A DNA stretch of 49,621 bases, from the NCBI GenBank assembly GCA_035690725.1, contig DASSKF010000003.1, positions 1 through 49,621 on the forward strand. Reading direction: 5' to 3'. Shown here in pieces: positions 24,051-32,084 of this stretch (the stretch's first letter is position 1; each line of letters opens with the position of its first letter). The notes beneath the pieces are model-generated. The model worked only from the letters and a program-made list of their open reading frames with translations, did not search any database and was not told the origin of the DNA. Both the position numbers and the translations under genes were made by a program. Source of the DNA: DASSKF01 sp035690725. Lineage in GTDB: Bacteria; Actinomycetota; Actinomycetes; Actinomycetales; Dermatophilaceae.

Positions 24051-24521
24051 GTGTCCCACGCCGCCACCGCGGCGGTCACCGGGCTGCTGGTCCTCGCCAC
24101 GTCGGTGTGGGTCGGCGGCTACGTGGCCATCGCCGTGGTCGCCCGGGTCGCCGGCCGGACCCTGGACCCGGCGTCGCGGGCGGCGTTCTTCCGGCGCCTG
24201 GGGCGCGCCTACGGCGTCGTCGGGACCGGCGCCCTCGTCGTCGCCGCCGTGTGCGGGGCGGTCCTGCTGGCCGGGCGCCCGTGGAGCGTGCTGCTGGTCG
24301 TCACCGTGCTCGTCGCCGCCGCGCTGGCGGCCACGACGGCCTGGGGTGTCGTCCAGGCCCGGCGCATGGGCCGGCTGCGCGTCCGGGCGCACGAGGCGCC
24401 CGGTGACCGGACCCTGGCGCGGCGCGTCGCGTCCGGCGCCCGCCGGGCAGCGGTGCTGCGCGCCGGGATCGGCGTGCTCACGCTTGCGCTGCTGGCGCTG
24501 GGGGTGGCCCTCGCCGGCTGA
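24051..24521 (+). CDS. small four-helix membrane protein, function unknown
   Basis: 156 aa. Predicted helices at about 8-33, 53-74, 78-100 and 135-155, with a basic cytosolic loop between 3 and 4 (QARRMGRLRVRAH). The start SVWVGGYVAIAVVARV recalls CopD/DUF2269-like proteins, but I cannot assign it. GTG immediately follows the OsmC stop, so the two are coupled. A role in oxidative or envelope stress is only suggested by that. Confidence 0.72.
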   Translation: MSHAATAAVTGLLVLATSVWVGGYVAIAVVARVAGRTLDPASRAAFFRRLGRAYGVVGTGALVVAAVCGAVLLAGRPWSVLLVVTVLVAAALAATTAWGVVQARRMGRLRVRAHEAPGDRTLARRVASGARRAAVLRAGIGVLTLALLALGVALAG

Positions 24522-24540
24522 GGGCTCCCGTGCGGCCAAC

Positions 24541-24546
24541 TAGGGT
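24541..24546 (+). promoter_or_regulatory. -10 box of M20 peptidase gene (leaderless)
   Basis: TAGGGT ends 7 nt before the ATG at 24554, placing the transcript start at the start codon. It supports that ATG over the in-frame GTG at 24530. Confidence 0.45.
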
Positions 24547-24553
24547 GGCAAGC

Positions 24554-25870
24554 ATGTGCGCAGCCGAGTCCGACGTCGTCCGTATCTGCCGTGACCTCAT
24601 CCGCATCGACACCACGAACTTCGGTGACGGCAGCGGCCCGGGGGAGCGCAAGGCCGCTGAGTACGTCACCGGCCTGCTGACCGAGGTGGGTCTCGACCCC
24701 ACGGTGGTCGAGAGCGACCCGGGACGCACGAGCGTCGTCGTCCGCGTCGAGGGCGCCGACCCCGAGCGGTCCGCGCTGTGCCTGCACGGCCACCTCGACG
24801 TCGTGCCCGCGAACGCCGAGGACTGGCAGGTGGACCCGTTCTCCGCCGAGTTGCGCGACGGGTGCATCTGGGGCCGCGGTGCGGTCGACATGAAGGACAT
24901 GGACGCGATGCTGCTCACGAACGCGCGCGAGCTCGCGCGCTCCGGGCGCACGCCGCCGCGCGACCTCGTCTTCGCGTTCTTCGCCGACGAGGAGGCCGGT
25001 GGCGTCCAGGGCAGCCAGTGGGTGACCCGGCACCACCCGGAGCTGTTCGACGGCGTGAGCGAGGCGATCAGCGAGGTCGGTGGCTACAGCGTCACCGTGC
25101 CGACGGGGGAGAGCGGCCAGACCCGGCGGGCCTACCTGCTGCAGACGGCGGAGAAGGGCATCGCCTGGCTGCGACTGCGCGCGCACGGCAGGGCGGGCCA
25201 CGGTTCGGTGCCCAACGACGAGAACGCGATTGTCCGGCTCGCCGAGGCGATCGCGCGCATCGACGCGCACGTCTGGCCCCGGCAGTACGTCGCCTCGGTG
25301 CGCCAGCTGCTCGACGGCCTGAGCGAACTCACCGGCACGGCGTATGCCGACGACGACCTGACCGGGCTCCTCACCCACCTCGGTGGGGCCCGGGGGTTCG
25401 TCGAGGGCACCCTGCAGGACACCGCCAACCTGACCATGCTCGAGTCGGGCTACAAGCACAACGTCATCCCGCAGACCGCCTCCGCGAGCCTGGACTGCCG
25501 GTTCCTGCCCGGGCACGAGGAGGACCTCCTGGCCACCGTGCGCGAGCTGGCGGGGGAGCACGTCGAGGTCGAGGTCGTGCACCACGACATCGCGCTCGAG
25601 GCGCCGTTCGAGGGCGATCTCGTCGACCGGATGAAGGCGGCCCTGCTCACGGAGGACCCAGACGCCGCGGTGCTGCCGTACTGCCTGTCCGGCGGCACCG
25701 ACAACAAGGCGCTGGCCCGGCTCGGTATCACCGGCTACGGTTTCGCGCCGCTGCGGCTGCCGGCGGACCTCGACTTCGCCCCGATGTTCCACGGCATCGA
25801 CGAGCGGGTACCGGTGGACGCCCTCGAGTTCGGGTCCCGGGTGCTCGCACGCCTCATCGCCGACTGCTGA
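24554..25870 (+). CDS. M20/M25/M40-family metallopeptidase
   Basis: 438 aa cytosolic dizinc hydrolase (ArgE/DapE/carboxypeptidase fold). First zinc motif HGHLDVVP (near residue 77), bridging Asp in WGRGAVDMKDMDA, and the Glu pair in FADEEAGG. The lid domain spans roughly 185-315 (GRAGHGSVPNDENAI). The last His is in HGIDERVPV near the end. The full length and complete ligands indicate an active enzyme. Substrate not evident; homologues act on acylated or peptide-linked amino acids. Confidence 0.92.
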   Translation: MCAAESDVVRICRDLIRIDTTNFGDGSGPGERKAAEYVTGLLTEVGLDPTVVESDPGRTSVVVRVEGADPERSALCLHGHLDVVPANAEDWQVDPFSAELRDGCIWGRGAVDMKDMDAMLLTNARELARSGRTPPRDLVFAFFADEEAGGVQGSQWVTRHHPELFDGVSEAISEVGGYSVTVPTGESGQTRRAYLLQTAEKGIAWLRLRAHGRAGHGSVPNDENAIVRLAEAIARIDAHVWPRQYVASVRQLLDGLSELTGTAYADDDLTGLLTHLGGARGFVEGTLQDTANLTMLESGYKHNVIPQTASASLDCRFLPGHEEDLLATVRELAGEHVEVEVVHHDIALEAPFEGDLVDRMKAALLTEDPDAAVLPYCLSGGTDNKALARLGITGYGFAPLRLPADLDFAPMFHGIDERVPVDALEFGSRVLARLIADC

Positions 25871-25900
25871 GGCCGGTCGGGCGGCACGCGCTCGCCCCGG

Positions 25901-26086
25901 TCAGGCCGTGCGCTGGACCCGGATGATCTTCCGCCGCAACCAGACGCGGCGGGCCCCACCCCAGTACAGGCGGACCCGCGAGAGCTCCCAGTGGCCGTAC
26001 TCGGCGTGCTCGGTCAGCACGCGCCGGACCTCACCGCGCGTGGATCCCCTCGGGAACGTGACCACGTGGTATTCGTACTCGACCAC
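25901..26086 (-). CDS. DUF5703 family protein
   Basis: 61 aa basic protein (VEYEYHVVTFPRG start, WELSRVRLYWGGARRVWLRRKIIRV). A small actinobacterial family of unknown function. GTG start with CAGAAT 6 nt upstream, so probably leaderless. It is divergent from the acidic protein gene, with 37 bp between starts. The strongly basic charge next to a strongly acidic neighbour is notable but unexplained. Confidence 0.82.
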   Translation of the reverse strand: MVEYEYHVVTFPRGSTRGEVRRVLTEHAEYGHWELSRVRLYWGGARRVWLRRKIIRVQRTA

Positions 26087-26092
26087 GTCACC

Positions 26093-26117
26093 ATTCTGTC
26101 GGTGAAACCGATACCTT
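26093..26117. promoter_or_regulatory. paired -10 boxes of divergent leaderless genes
   Basis: CAGAAT on the - strand (26098-26093) ends 6 nt before the DUF5703 GTG. TACCTT on the + strand (26112-26117) ends 6 nt before the ATG at 26124. The two promoters are only 13 bp apart and would overlap. Confidence 0.4.
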
Positions 26118-26123
26118 CAAGTC

Positions 26124-26453
26124 ATGACCGACCCGCGAGCCGCGCTGTCCTCCCTCGTCGCCGCCCTCGAGCGGCACCTCGAGGCGTCCGCATCTCGCCG
26201 TGGCGAGAACGACCCCACCGTCGTCGCCGCCTACCAGGACCTCGCCGACGCGTTCGACGCCTACGACGACGCGATCCTGGACGCCTACGGGGAGGTCACG
26301 CCGCTGGAGGTCTACGGCGAGGATGACGACGATGACGACGATGACGAGGATGACGAGGACGACGACCTCGAGGACGATGACGACGAGGAGGACGACGGCG
26401 TCTACGTCGGGCTGGACGACAGCGACTACGAGGAGACCCACCGGGCGGACTGA
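26124..26453 (+). CDS. small conserved protein with Asp/Glu-rich tail
   Basis: 109 aa. Residues 1-65 form a likely helical domain (ALSSLVAALERHLEAS, AAYQDLADAFDAYDDAILDAYGE) conserved in actinobacteria and often labelled only hypothetical or primosomal. Residues 66-91 (26319-26396) are an almost unbroken run of Asp and Glu built from repeated GATGAC/GAGGAC codons, followed by YVGLDDSDYEETHRAD. The net charge is extremely negative. Acidic tails of this kind can mimic nucleic acid or bind basic proteins; that is inference. TACCTT lies 6 nt before the ATG. Confidence 0.8.
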   Translation: MTDPRAALSSLVAALERHLEASASRRGENDPTVVAAYQDLADAFDAYDDAILDAYGEVTPLEVYGEDDDDDDDDEDDEDDDLEDDDDEEDDGVYVGLDDSDYEETHRAD

Positions 26454-26455
26454 GC

Positions 26456-26478
26456 CGCCCCGGTCGCCGGCCGGGGCG
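26456..26478. terminator. bidirectional terminator hairpin
   Basis: CGCCCCGG (26456-26463) pairs with CCGGGGCG (26471-26478): an 8-bp stem with 7-nt loop, between the stops of the acidic protein gene and the converging aldo/keto reductase gene. No T-tract. Confidence 0.55.
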
Positions 26479-26499
26479 ACGAGCGCCTGGTACTGAGTA

Positions 26500-27435
26500 C
26501 TAGTCCGAGACGTCGTCCAGGGCGCGCACGATCTCCTCCGGGAGCACCAGGTCCTCGGCCCGCAGCACCGTGCGCAGCTGCGCGAGGGTGCGTGTCCCGA
26601 CGACGGGCGCGACCACCCCGGGCCGGTCGCGCACCCACGCCAGCGCCACCTCCGTCGCCGTCACGCCCAGCCCGCGCGCCGCGGTGACGAGCGCCTCCAC
26701 GACCTGCTGGGTGTCCTCGTCGAGGAACCGGGCGGCGAAGTCGCCCACCTCGCCGGAGGACGCCCGGGAGTCGGCCGGTATGCCGTGCCGGTACTTCCCG
26801 GTCAGCACCCCGCGTCCCAGCGGGGACCAGGGGAGGAGCCCGACACCGAGGGTCCGGGAGGCTGGGAGCAGCTCGTCCTCCGGGACCCGGTTGACGAGGG
26901 AGTACTCCGACTCGTTCGCGACGAGCGGTACCCGCGCGTCCATGAGGGTGGCGGCGCGAGCGGTCTGCCAGCCGCCGTAGTTGGAGACGCCGACGTAGCG
27001 GGCCCGCCCGGACTGCACCGCCCACTCCAGGGTGCCCAGTGTCTCCTCCAGCGGCACCGCGTCGGACCAGGTGTGGACGAGCCACAGGTCGACGTGGTCG
27101 GTGCCGAGCCGGGCGAGTGAGCGGTCCAGCTGCCGGGCGAGGGCCCGCCGCGAGGTGTTGACGACGCGCTGCCCGCTCTCGCGAGAGATGCCGGCCTTCG
27201 TGCACAGCGCGAGGTCGTCCCGGTCGACGACGTCGCCGATCAGGGAGCCGAGCATCTCCTCGGCCCGCCCGTCGCCGTAGCCGTGGGCGGTGTCGACGAG
27301 GTCGCCGCCCGCCTCGGTGAAGGCGGTGAGGAGCTCGCGCGCCTCCTCGGGCGTCGTCGTGCCGCCCCAGGTCATGGTCCCCAGCGCGAGACGGGACACC
27401 GACAGCCCGGACCGGCCCACCATCCTGTGACGCAT
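26500..27435 (-). CDS. aldo/keto reductase
   Basis: 311 aa (alpha/beta)8 NADPH oxidoreductase. The catalytic tetrad is recognisable: Asp in GGDLVDTAHGYGDGRAEEML with the Tyr, Lys in LCTKAG, and His in LWLVHTWSD. The cofactor motif is near VGTRTLAQL. It resembles the broad YajO/Tas-like group; substrate unknown. The ATG at 27435 has a TAGCGT box 8 nt upstream. A second ATG four codons later (27423) is possible. Confidence 0.9.
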   Translation of the reverse strand: MRHRMVGRSGLSVSRLALGTMTWGGTTTPEEARELLTAFTEAGGDLVDTAHGYGDGRAEEMLGSLIGDVVDRDDLALCTKAGISRESGQRVVNTSRRALARQLDRSLARLGTDHVDLWLVHTWSDAVPLEETLGTLEWAVQSGRARYVGVSNYGGWQTARAATLMDARVPLVANESEYSLVNRVPEDELLPASRTLGVGLLPWSPLGRGVLTGKYRHGIPADSRASSGEVGDFAARFLDEDTQQVVEALVTAARGLGVTATEVALAWVRDRPGVVAPVVGTRTLAQLRTVLRAEDLVLPEEIVRALDDVSD

Positions 27436-27443
27436 GGGTCCGT

Positions 27444-27449
27444 ACGCTA
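27444..27449 (-). promoter_or_regulatory. -10 box of aldo/keto reductase gene
   Basis: TAGCGT on the - strand ends 8 nt before the ATG at 27435, with no RBS between. Confidence 0.35.
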
Positions 27450-27540
27450 GCGGCACCCACGTCACCGGAGGGCAGCCGGCGCGCTCCCCGACCGACCCGG
27501 CCGACCCGGCCGAGCGGGCCCCGGGAGGGGATGACAGGCC

Positions 27541-27546
27541 TACCCT
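27541..27546 (+). promoter_or_regulatory. -10 box of methyltransferase gene
   Basis: TACCCT 24 bp before the ATG at 27571, leaving an ~18-nt leader that carries the AGGAG ribosome site. It is one of the few short-leader promoters with an RBS here. Confidence 0.35.
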
Positions 27547-27570
27547 GAGCCGTAGGGACAGGAGCGCGCC

Positions 27571-28179
27571 ATGAGCATCGGCTACCAGATCGCCTACCGG
27601 GTCGGCTTCACCCCGTGGGACCGCAAGCAACCTGCCAGCCTGCGCGAGATCGGGGCCCTGCTCGACCGCGAGCAGCAGGACCGCACACCGCCCTACGGCC
27701 GTGCCCTCGACGTCGGCTGCGGCACCGGCACACACAGCGTCGACCTGGCCCGGCGGGGGTGGGAGGTGACCGGCGTCGACGCCGTCGTGCCGGCCCTGAG
27801 GCGCGCCCGGGCGAAGGCCACGAAGGCCGCGGTCCACGTCACCTTCGTGCACGGCGACGTCACCCGGCTCACCGAGGTGGTCTCGCCCGGTCACCGCCTC
27901 GTCCTCGACCTCGGCTGCTTCCACGGGCTGTCCGACCGGCAGCGGGTCGACTACGGCCGACAGCTGACGGCGGTGACCGAGCCCGGCGCCGCACTGCTGC
28001 TCTTTGCCTTCAGCCCGGGCCGACGCCGGGGCCCGATGCCGCGCGGTGCCGACCGCCACGACCTGCGGACGGCGTTCCCTGGTTGGCAGGTCACCGACGA
28101 GCACCCCGCCGACGTCGCCGGGGAGAAGGGCCCGGCGGCGAACGCGCACCCGCACTGGTTCCGGCTCGCCCGACAGTGA
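27571..28179 (+). CDS. class I SAM-dependent methyltransferase
   Basis: 202 aa. Motif I LDVGCGTGTHSVDLA with acidic motif II (VTGVDAV) and motif IV region LVLDLGCFHGLSD. The C-terminus keeps HPHWFRLAR, typical of a small actinobacterial family acting on unknown small molecules (tellurite/thiopurine methyltransferase-like proportions). RBS AGGAG upstream of the ATG. It stands alone between divergent and tandem promoters. Confidence 0.85.
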   Translation: MSIGYQIAYRVGFTPWDRKQPASLREIGALLDREQQDRTPPYGRALDVGCGTGTHSVDLARRGWEVTGVDAVVPALRRARAKATKAAVHVTFVHGDVTRLTEVVSPGHRLVLDLGCFHGLSDRQRVDYGRQLTAVTEPGAALLLFAFSPGRRRGPMPRGADRHDLRTAFPGWQVTDEHPADVAGEKGPAANAHPHWFRLARQ

Positions 28180-28259
28180 ACGCGGGAGCGACTCGTCCGG
28201 GGTGAGCAGCGTCACCCGCCGCGCGCGACGACCTGTCGTGGTCCGCCGCCGGCCGCGGA

Positions 28260-28265
28260 TACCCT
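28260..28265 (+). promoter_or_regulatory. -10 box of LLM flavoprotein gene (leaderless)
   Basis: TACCCT ends 7 nt before the ATG at 28273; no RBS is present. Confidence 0.4.
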
Positions 28266-28272
28266 CGCGAGC

Positions 28273-29397
28273 ATGCAGCTCGCGGTGAACCTCGGCTACT
28301 GGGACGCCTCCGGACCCGGCGCGACGATCGAGCTCGCGGAGGCTGCCGACCGGCTCGGCTACGCCGTGGCCTGGGCGGCCGAGGCCTACGGCTCGGACGC
28401 GCCGACCGTGCTGTCCTGGGTGGGCGCTCGCACCGAGCGGATCGGCCTCGGTGCGGGAGTCATGCAGATCCCGGCCCGCACCCCGGCGATGACCGCGATG
28501 ACGGCCGCCACCCTGGACTCCCTGTCCGGTGGGCGGTTCCACCTCGGCCTCGGGGTCTCCGGCCCGCAGGTGAGCGAGGGCTGGCACGGCGTGCCGTTCC
28601 GGGCGCCCCTGGGCCGCACCCGGGAGTACGTCGACATCGTCCGGCGCGCCCTGCGGCGCGAGACGGTGGAGTATGCCGGGTCGCACTGGACCCTGCCCCT
28701 TCCCGACGGCCCGGGCAAGCCGCTGCGGCTGACCATCCGTCCGCCCCGGGCCGACATCCCCGTCTACCTCGCCGCAGTCGGGCCGAGGAACCTCGAGCTC
28801 GCCGGCGAGGTCGCCGACGGCTGGCTGGCCATCTTCTTCAGTCCCGAGGACTCGGCGGACCTGCTGGGTCACGTCGCCGACGGGCGGCGCACCGCGGGCC
28901 GGGGCACCGCGCAGGCGCCCCTCGCCGGGTTCGACGTGGTCCCCACCGTGCCGGTGGTGATCGACGACGACCTGGAGCGCGCCGCCGGGCCGGTCCGCGC
29001 GTACTCCGCCCTCTACGTCGGCGGGATGGGCTCGCGGAAGCAGAACTTCTACAACGCGCTGGCGCGCCGGATGGGTTTCGAGGAGGCCGCGGAGCGGGTG
29101 CAGGACCTCTTCCTGGACAAGCGGCACCGGGAGGCCGCGGCCGCGGTGCCGCTGGAGTTCATCGACCGCACGGCCCTCATCGGCCCCCGGGACCGGATCC
29201 GCGACCGCCTCCACCGCTACGCCGAGGCCGGTGTCACCACACTCAGCATCGCGCCGTACGCTCCGTCCCCGGAGCAGCGCGTGCAGGTCCTGCAGGTGAT
29301 GGCCGAGCTCATGGACGAGGCCGGGCTGCTCACCAGTGAACACGGTAGTGAGCCGCCCGTGACCTCAGACGACCGCACGAACCCCCCTCCGGAGTGA
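28273..29397 (+). CDS. LLM-class F420-dependent oxidoreductase
   Basis: 374 aa luciferase-like TIM barrel. MQLAVNLGYWD and ERIGLGAGVMQIPARTPAM are typical of the F420-dependent subgroup, together with LSGGRFHLGLGVSGPQVSEGWHG. The C-terminal ~25 residues are an extra unstructured tail. Substrate unknown. Its stop overlaps the first possible uppP start, and the pair is probably one operon. Confidence 0.9.
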   Translation: MQLAVNLGYWDASGPGATIELAEAADRLGYAVAWAAEAYGSDAPTVLSWVGARTERIGLGAGVMQIPARTPAMTAMTAATLDSLSGGRFHLGLGVSGPQVSEGWHGVPFRAPLGRTREYVDIVRRALRRETVEYAGSHWTLPLPDGPGKPLRLTIRPPRADIPVYLAAVGPRNLELAGEVADGWLAIFFSPEDSADLLGHVADGRRTAGRGTAQAPLAGFDVVPTVPVVIDDDLERAAGPVRAYSALYVGGMGSRKQNFYNALARRMGFEEAAERVQDLFLDKRHREAAAAVPLEFIDRTALIGPRDRIRDRLHRYAEAGVTTLSIAPYAPSPEQRVQVLQVMAELMDEAGLLTSEHGSEPPVTSDDRTNPPPE

Positions 29398-29399
29398 CC

Positions 29400-30254
29400 G
29401 TGGAGCACCTGACCTACCTGGACGCCATCGTCCTCGGCATCGTGGAGGGCCTCACCGAGTTCCTCCCCGTCTCCTCGACCGGGCACCTGACCATCGCCGA
29501 GAAGCTCCTCGGCCTGCAGGTCGACGACCCGGCCGTCACCGCGTACACGGCGGTCATCCAGCTCGGTGCGATCGCGGCCACCCTCATCTACTTCTTCCGC
29601 GACATCGTCCGGCTGCTGGTCGCGTGGGTGCGCGGGATGGTCCGGGCGCCCGCCCGCGAGCAGCACGACTACCAGCTCGCCTGGGCGGTGGTCGTCGGCT
29701 GCATCCCCATCGGCGTCGTCGGCTTCCTGGCGAAGGACCTCATCACCGGGCCACTGCGCTCGCTGTGGGTCGTCGCCGTCGCGCTCATCCTCTGGAGCGT
29801 CGTGATGTGGGTGGCCGAACGACGTCACGACGTCCTCGCCCGGGTCGACGCCCAGCGCGGTGAGGGACGGGTCACCCTCCGGGACGGCCTGGTCATCGGG
29901 CTCGTCCAGTGCTTCTCGCTGGTGCCCGGCGTCTCGCGCTCGGGAGCGACGATCTCCGCCGGACTGCTGCGCGGGCTGGACCGGGTCACCTCCACCCGGC
30001 TGTCCTTCTTCCTGGCCATCCCGGCGCTGACCGCCGCCGGCCTCTACGAGCTCAAGGACATCAACCCGTCCGTCATCGGGCTGGGGCAGATGGCGGTCGG
30101 GATCATCGTGGCGTTCGTCGTCGCGTACGCCTCGATCGCGTGGCTGCTCCGTTTCGTCTCGCACCACTCGATCACGACGTTCGTCTGGTACCGGGTCGCC
30201 CTCGGCGCGGTCCTCATCGGGGTGCTGGCCGGCGGCCTGATGAGCGCCACCTGA
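29400..30254 (+). CDS. uppP: undecaprenyl-diphosphatase UppP (BacA)
   Basis: 284 aa integral membrane phosphatase that recycles undecaprenyl pyrophosphate for peptidoglycan synthesis and gives bacitracin resistance. Signature motifs: GIVEGLTEFLPVSSTGHL (residues ~14-31, catalytic Glu) and PGVSRSGATIS. About eight helices. Two GTG starts compete: 29394 overlaps the upstream stop, 29400 has GGAG 5 nt upstream and is preferred. It is conserved next to the phosphatase-DUF3090-SCO1664-mshC block in actinobacteria; here corA intervenes on the other strand. Confidence 0.95.
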   Translation: MEHLTYLDAIVLGIVEGLTEFLPVSSTGHLTIAEKLLGLQVDDPAVTAYTAVIQLGAIAATLIYFFRDIVRLLVAWVRGMVRAPAREQHDYQLAWAVVVGCIPIGVVGFLAKDLITGPLRSLWVVAVALILWSVVMWVAERRHDVLARVDAQRGEGRVTLRDGLVIGLVQCFSLVPGVSRSGATISAGLLRGLDRVTSTRLSFFLAIPALTAAGLYELKDINPSVIGLGQMAVGIIVAFVVAYASIAWLLRFVSHHSITTFVWYRVALGAVLIGVLAGGLMSAT

Positions 30255-30259
30255 CCGGC

Positions 30260-30280
30260 ACCGGGCACCGCGGTCCCGGT
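30260..30280. terminator. candidate bidirectional terminator hairpin
   Basis: ACCGGG (30260-30265) and CCCGGT (30275-30280) pair around a 9-nt loop containing the palindrome ACCGCGGT. It lies between the stops of uppP and corA. Confidence 0.4.
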
Positions 30281-31263
30281 CAGAGCCAGCCGGAGCGCTT
30301 GAACGCCAGGTAGAGGGTGAAGCAGAGGCTGCCCATCACGAACAGCACGGCGAAGTAGCCCCACCCCACCCCGTGGATCTCGAAGTGCAGCTCCGGGATG
30401 TTCTCGAAGTTCATCCCGTAGATGCCCGCGAGCATCGTCGGGACCGCCGCGATCGCCACCCAGGCCGAGATCTTGCGCATGTCCGCGTTCTGCTGCACCG
30501 AGATCTGCGCCAGGTGGGCGTTCAGCACGTCGGTGAGCAGCCGGTCGTAGGACTCGGCGTGCTCGCTGACCCGCTGCACGTGGTCGTAGACGTCGTTGAA
30601 GAACGGCCGGGCCGCGTCGGGGACCAGGCCGCGCTCGTGGGTGAGCCGCTGCAGCGGCTCGGCCAGCGGCACCGACGCGCGCCGGAACTCCAGGACCTCC
30701 CGCTTGAGCCGGTAGATCTCCGTGGCGTCGACCCCGCGGGTGCCGGAGAACACCCGCTGCTCGATGTCGTCGAGGTCCTCGGACAGCTCGCGGTCGATGC
30801 TCACGTAGGTGTCCACGACGGAGTCCATGACCGAGTACATGACCGACGAGGGCCCGTGCTCCAGCTGGTCCGGGTGGGACTCCAGCACCCTGCGGACGCC
30901 GCCGAGCGGGTTGGCCTCGCCCCGGCGGATCGTGACGACGAACCGGTCGCCCACGAAGAGCATCAGCTCGCCGGTCTCGACGTCGGAGGTCGCCTCGATG
31001 TAGCGCAGCGTCTTCAGCACCACGAACATGCCGTTGGGGTAGAAGTCGACCTTCGGGCGCTGGTGGCCCTTGACGGCGTCCTCCACGGCGAGCGGGTGCA
31101 GGTGCAGCTCCTCGTTGACCCGGGCGAACTCCTCGTCCGTGGGGTCCTTCAGGCCGATCCAGAGGAACCCGCTCCGCTGCTCGCGCAGCCGCTGCATCTC
31201 GGTGGGGAGGTCCCCCGTGGGCTGGCGCTGCCCGTCCGAGTACACGGCCTGGTCGACGATCAC
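30280..31263 (-). CDS. corA: CorA-family Mg2+/Co2+ transporter
   Basis: 327 aa. A large acidic cytosolic domain is followed by two C-terminal helices; the first ends in the selectivity motif YGMNF, and the short periplasmic loop ends in HFEIHGVGWGY. The C-terminus is basic (FKRSGWL). All features of a working divalent-cation channel are present. GTG start at 31263, 62 bp from the divergent phosphatase start. Confidence 0.94.
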   Translation of the reverse strand: MIVDQAVYSDGQRQPTGDLPTEMQRLREQRSGFLWIGLKDPTDEEFARVNEELHLHPLAVEDAVKGHQRPKVDFYPNGMFVVLKTLRYIEATSDVETGELMLFVGDRFVVTIRRGEANPLGGVRRVLESHPDQLEHGPSSVMYSVMDSVVDTYVSIDRELSEDLDDIEQRVFSGTRGVDATEIYRLKREVLEFRRASVPLAEPLQRLTHERGLVPDAARPFFNDVYDHVQRVSEHAESYDRLLTDVLNAHLAQISVQQNADMRKISAWVAIAAVPTMLAGIYGMNFENIPELHFEIHGVGWGYFAVLFVMGSLCFTLYLAFKRSGWL

Positions 31264-31312
31264 GGGGCCATGTCACCACGGCGGGGGCCGGAGTGCACGC
31301 ACGCACGCGTCA

Positions 31313-31318
31313 TACAGT
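31313..31318 (+). promoter_or_regulatory. -10 box of histidine phosphatase gene
   Basis: TACAGT ends 7 nt before the GTG at 31326. GGAGGG between them overlaps the predicted transcript start, so it is probably not used as an RBS. Confidence 0.4.
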
Positions 31319-31325
31319 GGAGGGC

Positions 31326-32075
31326 GTGCCGACCTGCATGCTCATCCGACACGGCCGCACGACCTCCAACGCGGACGGGGTGCTCGCCGGCTGGACACCC
31401 GGGGTCGGGCTCGACGAGCGGGGGCGCCAGCAGGTGCAGGACCTCGCGGATCGGCTCGTCCCCGTCCCGATGGTGCGGCTGGTGACCAGCCCGCTGCAGC
31501 GCTGCGTGGAGACGGCGGGGATCATCGCGACGGTCGGTGACGTGGCCCCCGAGCAGGAGCCGCGGATCGGGGAGTGCCGCTACGGCGCGTGGACCGGGCG
31601 CCCGATCAAGGAGCTGGCCGAGGACCCGCTGTGGCGGGTCGTGCAGGACCAGCCGAGCGCGGCCCGCTTCCCGGACAGCGCCGACTACGAGGCCGAGTCC
31701 CTGCAGCAGATGCAGGCGCGCGCGCTCGAGGCGGTGCGCGACCACGACGCCGCGGTCCGGGCCGAGCACGGTGAGCACGCGGTCTGGGCACTCGTGTCGC
31801 ACGGCGACGTGATCAAGTCGGTGCTCGCCGACGCGGCCGGTGCGCACCTGGACCAGTTCCAGCGGTTCCTGGCCGGGCCGGCGTCGCTGTCCGCGGTGCA
31901 CTACGCGCAGCGGCGGCCGTTCGTGCTCCGGATCAACGACACCGGCAGCGACCTGTCCTGGCTGAAGCCCCCGGAGGAGGGCGCGGCGGCCGGCGACGAC
32001 GCCGTGCCGGAGGGCGACGCGGCCGTCGGCGGGGGCGTCGGTGCGGACGCTCGCGGTGCCGAGCACGCGCACTAG
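31326..32075 (+). CDS. histidine phosphatase (phosphoglycerate mutase-like)
   Basis: 249 aa. RHGRT at residue ~8 carries the phosphorylated His; the second His is in ALVSHGDVIK. TSPLQRCVETA is the third conserved segment. It corresponds by position to the MSMEG_4193/Rv2135c family that precedes DUF3090 and SCO1664 genes in actinobacteria. The ~25-residue C-terminus is Gly/Asp/Ala-rich and poorly ordered. Substrate unknown. Its TAG stop overlaps the next gene's -10 box. Confidence 0.9.
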   Translation: MPTCMLIRHGRTTSNADGVLAGWTPGVGLDERGRQQVQDLADRLVPVPMVRLVTSPLQRCVETAGIIATVGDVAPEQEPRIGECRYGAWTGRPIKELAEDPLWRVVQDQPSAARFPDSADYEAESLQQMQARALEAVRDHDAAVRAEHGEHAVWALVSHGDVIKSVLADAAGAHLDQFQRFLAGPASLSAVHYAQRRPFVLRINDTGSDLSWLKPPEEGAAAGDDAVPEGDAAVGGGVGADARGAEHAH

Positions 32076-32078
32076 AGT
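32073..32078 (+). promoter_or_regulatory. -10 box of DUF3090 gene (leaderless)
   Basis: TAGAGT overlaps the TAG stop of the phosphatase gene and ends 6 nt before the ATG at 32085. It suggests an internal promoter in this gene block. Confidence 0.4.
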
Positions 32079-32084
32079 CGCCCC

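Noticed and set aside
26319..26396. Repeated GATGAC/GAGGAC as a microsatellite or CRISPR-like array
   Set aside because: Units are irregular, without spacers, and encode a continuous acidic tail in frame.
27540..29343. 947-codon - strand frame continuing the aldo/keto reductase upstream
   Set aside because: The true protein starts at 27435 with the MRHRMVGRSGLSVSRL family start; the extension runs antisense to the methyltransferase and LLM genes.
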